From positions 4,154,001-4,218,000 of the forward strand of contig JANTQA010000026.1 of assembly GCA_027625915.1 (NCBI GenBank): a DNA stretch of 64,000 bases, given 5' to 3'. The notes under the pieces were generated by a model. It worked only from the letters and a program-made list of their open reading frames with translations, made no database searches and was not told where the DNA came from. The position numbers and the translations under genes were made by a program. Shown in pieces: positions 11,561 through 21,783 of this stretch. The first letter of the stretch is position 1. Each line of letters opens with the position of its first letter. Source of the stretch: Anaeramoeba flamelloides. Lineage: Eukaryota > Metamonada > Anaeramoebidae.

Positions 11561-12239
11561 AAAATTTTAAAATTACCTTTGAAAATTATAAAAGATAGTG
11601 ACTTTGGTTTTTCTTGAATGTAAAATTTGTTCATAAAATTTTACATTGATCAAAAATCATTTTGCCAATATTTCCTATTTAAAAAACAAAATTAAAATTT
11701 TAACTTACCCAATTTTTTTTTAATGACCCAAATTTTTTTCACAATGGTTATTTTTTCTTTTTTACGGTATTCCAAGAAGGAATCTGAAAAAATTTTAACT
11801 TCATTTTTTTCTCTTTTTTTTTTAACCAAAAAAATAAAGAAATAGTTGTAATTTGTGAGATCTCAGTTTATTTGTTTGGTTCTTTTTTATTCTATTCATT
11901 GGTATGTTATTGGTTAACTAAGATTCCTAAGGGAAAGTTAGATATTAAAGAATTGAAAAATAAATAATCAGTTGAAATTTTATCCCATTTGCATATCAAA
12001 TACAAGTAATAGATCTTTATTTCCAGGTTTCTGTGATTTTTGTGATTCTCACTGATTTTTGTGATTCGGTTAATATTTCTAATTTATAATTCTGTTTCAC
12101 TTTTTTTCATAAGAAGAACAGAAATGCAAAAAAAAGATTAATAAATAAAAAAATAAATTTTTTTCTTTACGTTCTGAAAAATAGTATTAAGGATCTAGTA
12201 ATTACGGTGAAAAAAAATTTTCTGAAATGGAAAAAAAAA
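11561..12239. other. Intergenic stretch, nothing recognised
   Basis: AT-rich sequence without a convincing frame or repeat partner. An upstream exon of the DP-like gene could lie here but I could not see one. Confidence 0.4.
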
Positions 12240-13030
12240 ATTTGTAATTTTTAATGAGTGTCTTCAACCAATCAAAAACTAACCAACATGTGATGTAAGA
12301 TGGATCTCCAAAAATCAACAATCAAAAACGAGGTCAATTTTTAAAAAAAACACGCCCATTGGGAGACACTCAATTTCCAATTAGAATGGTTATGAATTGT
12401 ACTTTTGAAAACGGTTTTGTTAGTTTGAAAGTGTTGTTATTTGGTGGTTTTTGAGATCTTTTAAGATTTTTTTTTCTTTTTTTTCATTTTCCAAATGAGT
12501 TATTTTTATCGATTGAATGATCCAAAATCCTTACTTTGTCAAATTTATCGTGGGTTATAAAATAACCATAAATTAGATAAAATCGAATTAAATTGATTGT
12601 GACCTTTTAGAAAACAATTTGTTTTAAATTGTAGAAATTTAATCCTTTGGAGATTAAAAAAAATAATCAATTAATTTTTTTTTTTTAAATTTTGATTTTT
12701 TGGAATCGAGAGAATTTTTTTAATTTTTTTTTTAGATTGAATTTTTTGTCAATTTGATCCGAAGTGAATTTTTTTTGGTTATTTTGATTTTTGAAATTAG
12801 ATTCTGTCAGATTATTTTTGGTTATTTGATTTTTTTTATCTGGATCTCTCACTTTATTATTTTATTCAAATTTTTTGCAATTAGATATCCCATTGAATTT
12901 TTTTTTATTTGTTAAGTGAATTTTGTTAATCAAAAAAAGCTCAATTTCACAATAACCCTTTTTAGTTTCAAGTCGTACCTTGCGTATGGCAAATATAAGG
13001 TAAACGACTACAGCCTTAAAGGGAAATTTG
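12240..13030. repeat. Dispersed repeat R2, copy 1 (approximate ends)
   Basis: It matches 19160-19760 in the same orientation: CTCAATTTCCAATT.GAATGG, TTATGAATT, CAAATGAGTTATTTTTAT and GGGTTATAAAATAACCATAA blocks occur in the same order. The class is unknown. Confidence 0.55.
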
Positions 13031-13064
13031 AATTAACATTTCTGTAATTGGTGTTGATCCTTAT

Positions 13065-13990
13065 TCAAATTGTAAACCTTTTTGAAAGTTTTTTTCTTTT
13101 GTTTTTGTTAAAGTTGTTAAAAAAGTGTGATAAAAAAAAAGATCTTGAATTCAAGAAGTTCTTGAAATAAGAAGTCCAAAAGTCTTCCAACAGTTTTGGT
13201 TTACTTTCGAAAACTTTTTTGGTAGGTGTAATATTTAATAAATAAACTAGAAAAAAAATAATTATTAACCCCTTTTCATTTTCGATATTTGCATTCATAA
13301 TATTTTCTTCAAAAATAAAGATCATTTGTCCTGTTGGTGTACCTTTCTGAATTAAACCAACAAGTTTTGGAAGAACAAAAAAGGTGAATTAAAAAAGAGT
13401 TTACTTGGTGAAAATTTGCTTAATTTGTAAAATAAAAAAATTAAAAAGATTAAAAAGAGATTATTACCATTTCTTAGTTCGTTTAAAACCAAAAAAGATA
13501 AAATTGAGATTGTTCTGCTCTGTCTTGAAGAAGGAATTTGTTTTCTTTTTTGGTATTCATTTTGGCTGTTTTCTTTTCGCATTCGATTTGCTTCTGTGAC
13601 GGAATCTGTAATGTTGTCAATAACGGGACGCCAACTTTCCGAAAGTTGGTATTTGTGTGACAGGTGCCCATTGAGCTTGTTATTCGTAAAGACTCCTATT
13701 TGTTTATATATTTGTGGTAACACTGAGAGTTCGCTATTAACTTTCCTTTGGATTGACAAAGGCAAGGTTTTCTTGAATTTCTCTAATTCCTCTTCAGGGT
13801 TAAGAAGATCGTGTGAGCTATACACTCGATATAAATAATTTAAAAAACCAAAACAAAACCCAAAAAAGTCTGGAAGATCGGTTTCGCAGGGATCTTTTTG
13901 GAGAAAAACCATCTTATCGAAGAAGAACTTTTTTTTATTTCGAATTTTGGCAATATTTTGTGATTTTTTTTGTTTTGTTGTGGACGACAA
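13065..13990 (-). CDS. Unrecognised two-exon gene
   Basis: Exon 1 is 13990..13468 and exon 2 is 13342..13065. The 125-bp intron (GTAATA..AAAG) is phase 1, and joining gives 266 residues with no stop. Residues about 30-145 look like real globular sequence: DPCETDLPDFFGFCFGFLNY, LLNPEEELEKFKKTLPLSIQ, SESWRPVIDNITDSV. A basic stretch follows. The exon junction gives NELRN|GTPTGQMIFIFEE, a good strand-turn-strand. The W plus later strand pattern is faintly like a COMM domain, but too weak to assign. The last about 55 residues are F/N/K-rich and could include intron or UTR. No family is recognised. Confidence 0.5.
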
Positions 13991-14450
13991 TTTTGTCTGT
14001 TGTTGTGAGGTAAAGTTTCTGTTTGGTTCTGGTTATTTCAAAAAGATAAAAAAAAAGGAGAATTATTGAAAAATGATTCAAAAAAATAAATCACTTCTAA
14101 TAAAACAAGTTTTTTTCTATTAACTATTCGGTCAGCTGTGTGTATTTTTATTGAAGTTTTGAGGAAACACATAATTGATTTGGTAAATTTTTTTCACAAA
14201 ACGTTTTTTTTTAATTGTTTTTTTTTGAGAATTTGGGTTCAAATTAACAATTACCTACAAAAATTACTAATGTTGATAAAAATATTATGAAAAATATGGA
14301 TCTTTGTTTTTGAATATTCAAATAAGAAGGCTTTGTGATGTTTGAAATTATGAGAGACAACTTTAAAAAATTTCTTCAATCACGCTTTTTACATCGACAC
14401 AATATTATTTACTTGAATTTATTAAGTCTCGAAAGATCTATACTTTTTAA

Positions 14451-17000
14451 TTTAAGCTATGGGTAATCCTATTTATTGTTTCCCCCCCAATGGTAATAGA
14501 ACACTTGTTTATATAAATGTATTCTTTTACACATAAATCCAACTTATTTATCAACTTTAGAAAAATAAATTATCATTTTTAGGAAAGTTAAATCTTTCTT
14601 AATTAAATTTCTAGAAAAAAGATCTCTAATTCTTTTGATTAACATTTTTAGGATCAAAAAAATTGTAAAAAAAAATCCAAAAATGGTTATTTTTAAGAAA
14701 TCTCACTTTTAATAATTTCTGAGTGTCTATATGACCAAATAACCTTGAAAATTTATACTTATTTTTAAATAACTTTCTAAAAAAGAAAAAAAATTATTTG
14801 AGAATCTCATTGAAATTTATCATTTTATTTGTTTATTCAATATTTATTAAATTTCTTGAAATTTAAAAGACTTTTCAAGATATTTTTTCAAATATCAAGA
14901 GTATAAACATGGAACAATTTGTATTAAAATCAGTAATTTTTTCGAATTTTTAATATTTTTTTTTATTAGAATTATTAATTTAAATAAAGTTTGCTTCTGT
15001 TTGAAAATCTTTCAAAAATTGAGAAATAATAATAAAGTTAATTTATCCATTTGATCTTTAGGCTGTTAATGACTTAGTAAAATTATTAAGATTATGTTAT
15101 TAATTATTGATTCGAAATAATCAAATTAAAAAGTATTTTTTAGAACAAAGTTAAAATCCAAGTTTTAAAAAAGTATTTTAGTATATCGTTACTTTATTAA
15201 TTGGTTTTTTTTCTCTTTTTTTTGTTAAATTCTTCAATTGAAAAAACTTATATATTAATAATTTATAGAAAAAAAGTTCATTATCTATCAAATTATTTCA
15301 TGAAAAGATTTTAATTCAAAATTTGATTTAATTAAACAAATTCTGATTTAGTGAAAGACAATATTATATTTTTTCGATATTCTTTCAGAAATATTGATTC
15401 AATTGAAAATCAAATAATTATCAAACAAAATAAAAGCCATCCAATACATTTTAAAAACTCAAAATGATTCTAAATATTTGATGAAAATTTTTAAATTTTT
15501 CTTTCTATTTGAATTGAAAATTTTGTTGTTGTATTTTGATTTCTAGAAACAAATCTTTTTTCTTTAATTTTGGATACATAATTATTTCTTCTGGTTTTTT
15601 TTTATCAAAATATTTGAGAAAATGAATTTTGATAGACACATTCAAAAAATTATTTTATTAATTATTAATAAATAGAAATGGAACCAGAAAATCAAGACAA
15701 ACTATTTAAGTATTCCCCAATTAAATTAAGAAGAACAAGTTGAAATATCTTCAAAATATATACTTTAACTTATTTTTCGTTTTGTTAAATAATTAAAATC
15801 AGAGAAAAAAGCCCTAACAATGAAATGAAAAAAATCTTCCCAAAATATTTTTTTAAAAATTCGAAAGAGTAAACTTATAACCTAAAGAAATATTTTTTTA
15901 ATTTGATTATTTATAATCTGTAATTTATAACAGTATCTGATTTCTTTCAGTCATTTGGTAATAACAAAAAATTTAAATGTATCTATAGAATTTCTTATCG
16001 ATTCTCAAATTGTTTAAATATTACGAAATAAAATAAAAGCAATTCAAATTAAAAATTCTAATAAAAAAAATAGATATTCTCTAATAACCGATTTTAAACC
16101 TAATAAAAATGGGTTTGTTATACTCTCAATAATTGAAAATGTATATTTTCAAATCTTTTAAATAACTATAAATTTAATAAAGTTGTGAATCAAAATAGAG
16201 AATAAAATCTTTTTCAGTATCTTCAAGTGTCGAATATTTGATTTATTGTTTAATGTATTTTTAAAACAAGATTAAATCTCAAATTTTATTGATTCACAAA
16301 AACTCTCAGAATTTATTAAGTATGAAATTTCCTTGAAAATAAATATTTTTGGTAAATTTTTCTTTTTCTATTTTAATAATTTGATCAAAAATACAAATCA
16401 AAAGGATTTCGATCTTTTGATTGATATAGCAGTTCCAAGACTACGAAAAAATTTTAGATTAAACATAATTGAAATTTATATTCCTATTTTACATTTTCAA
16501 AAAATTTGGAAATAAGAGTTATTATTCAAGATTTTTGGAACAAAAAAAAAAAAAAAATTGAAGATTCATGAAGCACTTAAAAATAATGTTCAAAAATTGT
16601 AAATTTTTAAAGATCAGTAAATATTGATATTTTTTTGAACTTCTGTAGACCAATAATTTAGAAGTTTCTTGGGATCTTGAAATTTTTTTTTGATGTACCC
16701 AAAAATTTGAATAATAGCTCATTTATTGAAAAAATTTTTGGAATAATAACTCGTATTTCCGGAATTTTTTGAAAATAGAAAATAAGAATAGAAAACTCAA
16801 TTGTGTTTTATTTTAAATTTTTATGGTAGACTTGGAAAGACTAATTTAATTATTTAAAATAAATTCTTTTAAAAATGAAAACTATTTTCTCAAAAGTTAT
16901 ATAAATGAGTTTGATTATCGGGTTTAATTGCATCTTTGTGTAAAATAATCACTCTATTACCTTTGCGAAAAAAAAATTTCAAGAGTTACTCGCCCCTTAA
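14451..17000. mobile_element. Large foldback element FB, copy A
   Basis: Two arms of about 1.1-1.2 kb are inverted copies of each other. Left-arm landmarks (GGTAATAGAACAC, AATAATTTCTGAGTGTCTAT, GATTCGAAATAATCAAATTA) recur reversed in the right arm (16930-17000, 15890-16080). TTAA-containing sequence lies at both ends (TTTAAGCTATGGGTAATCC; CGCCCCTTAA). The same arms form 22111-28223. I see no transposase. The arms are diverged by many small changes, so the element is old. Confidence 0.65.
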
Positions 17001-17139
17001 AAAATCTCATATCAAGTAATGATCTCAAAAATTAAAAGTTTTAAAAATGGTAAAATGTATTCGCTTCCTTAGCAGAGACAAAACTATCAATTTTCATGAC
17101 TGTCACATTTTATAGTAGGGTTGGAATATCAGTATGATA

Positions 17140-17235
17140 TGGAAGAAATTTGAATTTCCTATTTCATAAAAGACAATTTTAAAATAGACAAATAATCTAG
17201 ATCTCTTATTAATTTTATGGTCGGGTTGTAACTAA
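17140..17235. repeat. Short dispersed repeat, partner of 2995-3090
   Basis: It shares TATTTCATAAAAGACAATTT, an ATAGAC block and a TGGTCGGGTTG/TGTCGGGGGTTG block with 2995-3090. The class is unknown. Confidence 0.45.
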
Positions 17236-17445
17236 TAATTTTAAAAAGGAACTGTTAAGTGAACGGAATTCAAATAATTTGTGTAATTGAATGGTACACA
17301 GGTTGGAAATCTGAAATTTATTGAGACAACAAAAAAATACAAGATAAAAAAAGGAAAAAAGAGAAACAAAAAAAATTTCTTTTCAAATCAAAGCAAAAAG
17401 CGAATTTTATTCCAAGTTGATCACAATTGCTTGTGTTGCTATCTT

Positions 17446-18150
17446 TTAAAGCAATTTCAAATGTCCAGTAATTTGATTGATAATTGGTATAAAAGCAGGC
17501 CCTATGGCAAGGGCAGTCATCGAACCTGATGCTATCTGTGTTCTTCCTGCGTCCTTAATCGAGGAACAGGGTATGTTTAGTTTCTTTGCCCATGACTTGA
17601 GCAATTTTAAGTGTTTTTTATCCCGACCACAGAGCGCAATTTTTGCTTGTTGAGATTGGTTTTCCCAGAACTGGAGAGCAAGTGGTTGGGTTTTTAGGGC
17701 TAATTTATATGCGCCAAGTGTTGCATGTGAGCATTGTGCGCCTATTTTGCCTGTCTTCATACCTAAGGAGGTGTTCACAACAATCACCATTTTGAATAAA
17801 TGTGCATTTTTTTCTAAAGGAGGATAAGGATTAACAGTTAATGTCGTAAGATCGAGGTGAGTTTCAAAATCTATTTGTTTTTTTAAAGCCAATTGCTTCC
17901 TTTTGTTTTGCTCCTCTTTTTGTTTCCTTTCTTTGTTTTTGGAGTTCATATTTTTGATCCTTAGCTCTTTTTGTTTTTTTTTATTTTTTTCGATCATTGA
18001 TTCTTTATGTGCAAGCCACCCTTCAGCAAACGAAATCGTACAACAAGGGGACCTTTTTTTTTGATTTGTTATCTTTTTTTCAGTTACTTTTTCTTTTTCT
18101 TGTTCTTGTTCTTGTTCTTGTTTTTGTTCTTGTTCTTTGTTTTGGCTCAT
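17446..18150 (-). CDS. PTRH2: Peptidyl-tRNA hydrolase 2
   Basis: This is a 234-residue intronless protein. The catalytic Pth2 domain spans about residues 118-234: [20 protein letters not shown], then SHATLGAYK, an [10 protein letters not shown] strand-helix, [20 protein letters not shown] and the terminal TGHLKLL. Human PTRH2 has [31 protein letters not shown] and TGHLKLY at the same places, so the domain is complete. The enzyme hydrolyses peptidyl-tRNA released from stalled ribosomes. The N-terminal 117 residues are a low-complexity EQ repeat and K/E-rich region. They replace the short membrane anchor of animal PTRH2, so a cytosolic location is more likely. The start is the first ATG, with stops upstream. 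Confidence 0.93.
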   Translation of the reverse strand: [234 protein letters not shown]

Positions 18151-19159
18151 GAAAGTTTGTTTTATGAAACTTTTATTTGAAAAGATTAAAAAAATGTGAT
18201 TAATATTTTGAGAATGATGTTTAATTACTATTTTTCTTTTACGAAATCTAATTTCATATTTAAGAATGTTTGGTTGGTTTTATTCTTGAATATTTTTGTG
18301 ATTTAATCATTTAAGGTACGTCATTAATAAAATTAAAAATTTTCTTTTTGTCCATCTTTACCTGATCTTCCATTTATATTCCTTTTTCGAAAAACAACAT
18401 ATTTATTGACTTGAAATAAAGCAAAACAGGGTATCATGTTAATCACCTCCTAAGTGTATAAAAAGAACTGAAGCTCTTCTGATTAAAAAATATTTTTTGT
18501 CAAAGAAATAATTTCCAAATTTATTTAATAATTTTCCAAATTCAATTTAAAAGGGTCAAGAAAAAAAAAACTATGTGATAATTAAAATGATGATTATGGT
18601 CATTTTATTGAATTTTTTGTTTAAAAAAGTTGAAAAAAGTTTGATCAAACAGAAAATAATTTGAAAATAAAAATTAAGAAAAAAAATAAATCCAAGAAGA
18701 ATTTTGTTAATTTTTAATTTTTTTTTTTTTTTTATTTTTCAATATAATTATGTATTGCTGAATAGAAACTTTCATATTTTTCCTTTTCTTGAAATATTTA
18801 TTGTTATTTTTTTCTTCATTTAGCTTTGTTATGTTCTAATTTTTCGTTTTTCTTGTTAAATGTAATACAAACGTTTTAAAATTACATGTAAAAAATCAAC
18901 CAACTTTACATCCCTAGAATACACATGTAAATTTTCACACACCAAAAACCACACATAAAATCCATCTTTTAAATAAATTATTTTTGTTCAATAGTATTGA
19001 AATATTTCTTTTCAACTTGAATCACTAAAAAAAAAAAAAAAAAATTGATATTACATGGACATAAAAGGATTTAAGTGATGAACGATTCAGGTATAAATTA
19101 ATTTTTTCTTATGGAAAAAAAAAAAAAATTAGTAATAATTATAAGTCCCAAAATACCAA
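18151..19159. other. Intergenic stretch, nothing recognised
   Basis: AT-rich. A GTATAAAAAG motif occurs near 18457, about 300 bp upstream of the PTRH2 start but on the opposite strand to that gene. No gene was seen. Confidence 0.4.
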
Positions 19160-19760
19160 TCAAAACCAATTAATTTGGCGTATGGTGTAACCTCCATCTT
19201 TAAAAAATCAATAATTAAAAACCATGAAATATTTAGAAAAAATATTAACAACTGAAACTCAATTTCCAATTCGAATGGTTATGAATTAATCATTTTTAAA
19301 ATAAATTTTGTTTTAAATAATCAATATTTGATATTTTTTAAGATTACGAAGATTGTGATTTAGTTTTTTTTATTCATTTCTCAAATGAGTTATTTTTATT
19401 TCAAGAATAATAATATAACCTTTATTCTTTCAAATATTGAGGGTTGTAAAATAATCATAAATTGGATTAAGTTGATTGTTTATTCAAATAAAATAAAATC
19501 TGAAAAATTGAAGAAAAATGACTCTTTGGAATATAAAAAAATAAGTGAGTAATTTTTTTTTTTTGAAAAATTTAATTTTTTAGAATTGAAAACTCTTCAA
19601 AACTTATTTTTATTTGTTAATTTTTTTTTTTTTTAGTTGATATTTGATTGAATCTTTTTTTTTTATTATTATTTTTATTTTGAAAATAAAAAGAATTACA
19701 ATGTAAAAATATCCTTTTTAGTTATAAATCACTTTTTGTGTATTGATCTAATCTATGGTA
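19160..19760. repeat. Dispersed repeat R2, copy 2 (approximate ends)
   Basis: This is the diverged partner of 12240-13030, with the same block order. Confidence 0.55.
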
Positions 19761-19907
19761 ACTGACCAAAGTCTTGATGGATCAATTTTTATTTTATACT
19801 ATGTGTGAAGTTTTAAAGTATCTAATATTTTTATAGTCAATGAAAATTACTTTTAAAAACTATAATCATATTTTTTTAACTAAAAATTTTGTTGAATAAA
19901 GATGGTA

Positions 19908-20810
19908 CTTTAAAATTTAAATTTTCGTTTTTTTTTATTTTTATTATTTAAATTTCTTTTATTTCTCTCTCTTTTTTTCATTCTCTTTTTCATATCAAGT
20001 ATCCAAAAAATATTTAATTTTTAATTTCATTTTTAGGAAGAATTATATCAAATGGGTTATAAAATGTTTTTAAGTTTTGAAAAAAAATTTCTTCAGCCAA
20101 AGGAGCTCAACATTTTTTGATAACATCAAATATTTTTTATAAATATACCTGTGAAGATTAAATAAGAAATAAATAGAATATAAAAATCAAAGAATAGTTG
20201 ATATCTGTCCAAAATAAAACTAATTAAAATATTATTTTCTCTTTTTTAAGAGAAAAACCGAAATTCTTTGGGTATTATTGAGATAAACAATAATTATTTT
20301 TTCAATCTCCTATTGAAGATCAAATAAAATTCCAATCGTTATAAATATGATTACTCTACAATCATTATTATTTAATAAATAACATTAGAATAACAAGCTT
20401 CTACCAAGTGACTAGCAGATCTTGTAATAAAAAAAAAATTTGTCACTGATTTAGGTGTAAAAAAATTTTTAGAAAGAAAAAAAAGTAAAAAATGTGAAAA
20501 AATTATTTCAATTTTAGAATTTCCAATAATAAATTTTTTTTTGATATCGAATTCAAACCCTTTACATACATACAATTCACTCTTCACAAATGTGCCCCTT
20601 TGACTGTAGAAAATTTTTTTCAAAACTTAAAAACATTTTATAACCCATTTGATATAATTCTTCCTAAAATATGAAATTAAAAATTAAATATTTTTTGGAT
20701 ACTTGATAAGAAAAAGAGAATGAAAAAAAGAGAGAGAAATAAAAGAAATTTAAAGAATAAAAATAAAAAAAAAAGAAAATCAATTTTTTTGTAATTTAAA
20801 GTTTAGTTGT
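19908..20810. mobile_element. MITE-like element with about 155-bp inverted arms
   Basis: The left arm (about 19930-20085: TTTATTTCTCTCTCTTTTTT, CATATCAAGTATCCAAAAAA, AATGGGTTATAAAATGTTTT) reappears reversed at about 20612-20770 with very few differences. The spacer of about 530 bp has no convincing gene. The high arm identity makes this one of the younger inverted-repeat structures in the window. Confidence 0.7.
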
Positions 20811-20870
20811 TGGGTCAGAATGGTTGTTTTTCTTTATTATATTGAAGATGATTAAGATTTTTGAATCTTT

Positions 20871-20993
20871 GGTAATGGAAATACAAACATTTTAACCAAC
20901 GTGATACTAAGTGATGTGACTGCCTCAGATCCCGAAAGAGATGTAAATGAATTTCTAAAGATCAATCTTGAAATAGTTGTAATAGAGATTTGA
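20871..20993 (+). other. Coding-like scrap without start or acceptor
   Basis: Forty codons read NILTNVILSDVTASDPERDV NEFLKINLEIVVIEI before TGA. Composition is more protein-like and GC is higher than in the flanks. There is no in-frame ATG and no AG acceptor between the upstream stop and the coding-like part, so it is probably a fragment of a gene or mobile element. The family is unknown. Confidence 0.25.
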
Positions 20994-21167
20994 GTTTTTC
21001 TTGAGAGACATTTAATTAATTTAGATTGGAAATTTTCTTTTTGAATTTTTAACCAGTGTACTTTGGAAAAGTGATCAACTAAACAACTTTTTCAAGAAGC
21101 ATTAAGTTAACCTTTTAAGATTTTTTTAATCTGGTTGATAATCCTTAAAACAAATTGGCCTTACAAC

Positions 21168-21168
<1 letters not shown>

Positions 21169-21204
<36 letters not shown>
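21169..21204 (+). repeat. 36-base A run
   Basis: An uninterrupted homopolymer. Confidence 0.9.
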
Positions 21205-21206
<2 letters not shown>

Positions 21207-21392
21207 ATAATAGATAATCGTATTTATTCTAATGTTTTGAAATGTGTATTCTACGAGCGAATTTAGATTTTATGAAATCTCGACAAGTCTTCACAATTAT
21301 TTAATAGATGATTTAAATTCAATTTTTATTTTTTTGTTTATAAATTAAACTTTAGCAACAACAGGAAAAGATTGCTTTTCAATTTGTTGAAT

Positions 21393-21734
21393 TTAATCAA
21401 AAAGACCACCACCAAACATATCATCGTCGGATTCAGATTCGGACTCTGGTTCTGGTTCTGGTTCTGGTTCTTCTTCTTTTTCTTCTTCTTTTTTTTCGCT
21501 GCTTCCACCAGATCCGCCCATTCCTCCCATTGGAAGAGATCCCATTTGGAGTTTTCCTGCATTGATAACATCAAAGATGTTTTTTCCTTTCATTAAACCA
21601 ACAAATTTTTCAATTTTTCCGTCTTTGTCAGAGTCATCAATTCCGGCTGCCTTGAAAACGTTTTTGATGTCTTCAACACCTGGTGTTTCGTTTCCTCCCA
21701 TGACACAAAGTAAGTAAGCTGTAATTACACGCAT
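21393..21734 (-). CDS. RPLP2: 60S acidic ribosomal protein P2
   Basis: This is a 113-residue intronless protein. The N-terminal half (MRVITAYLLCVMGGNETPG, VEDIKNVFKAAGIDDSDKDG, MKGKNIFDVINAGKLQMGS) is the P2 dimerisation domain. It is followed by a G/M hinge, an E/K then EPEPE acidic repeat and SESESDDDMFGGGLFD. The GGLFD end is the conserved P-stalk tail that recruits translation GTPases. The P2 rather than P1 assignment rests on MR..AYLL.VMGGN at the start. Length is usual. The EP/ES repeat is unusually regular compared with the A/E-rich hinge of animals. A GTTTT microsatellite lies immediately upstream of the start. Confidence 0.95.
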   Translation of the reverse strand: MRVITAYLLCVMGGNETPGVEDIKNVFKAAGIDDSDKDGKIEKFVGLMKGKNIFDVINAGKLQMGSLPMGGMGGSGGSSEKKEEEKEEEPEPEPEPESESESDDDMFGGGLFD

Positions 21735-21749
21735 AATAAAGTATTGATC

Positions 21750-21783
21750 TGTTTTGTTTTGTTTTGTTTTGTTTTGTTTTGTT
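21750..21783. repeat. (GTTTT)n microsatellite
   Basis: Six to seven tandem GTTTT units lie 16 bp upstream of the RPLP2 start codon, in its presumed 5' UTR or promoter. Confidence 0.9.

Noticed and set aside
12960-13020. Exon-like minus-strand stretch (FPFKAVVVYLIFAIRK then GTACGA donor)
   Set aside because: It is preceded by an in-frame stop with no acceptor between, and it lies at the edge of repeat R2.
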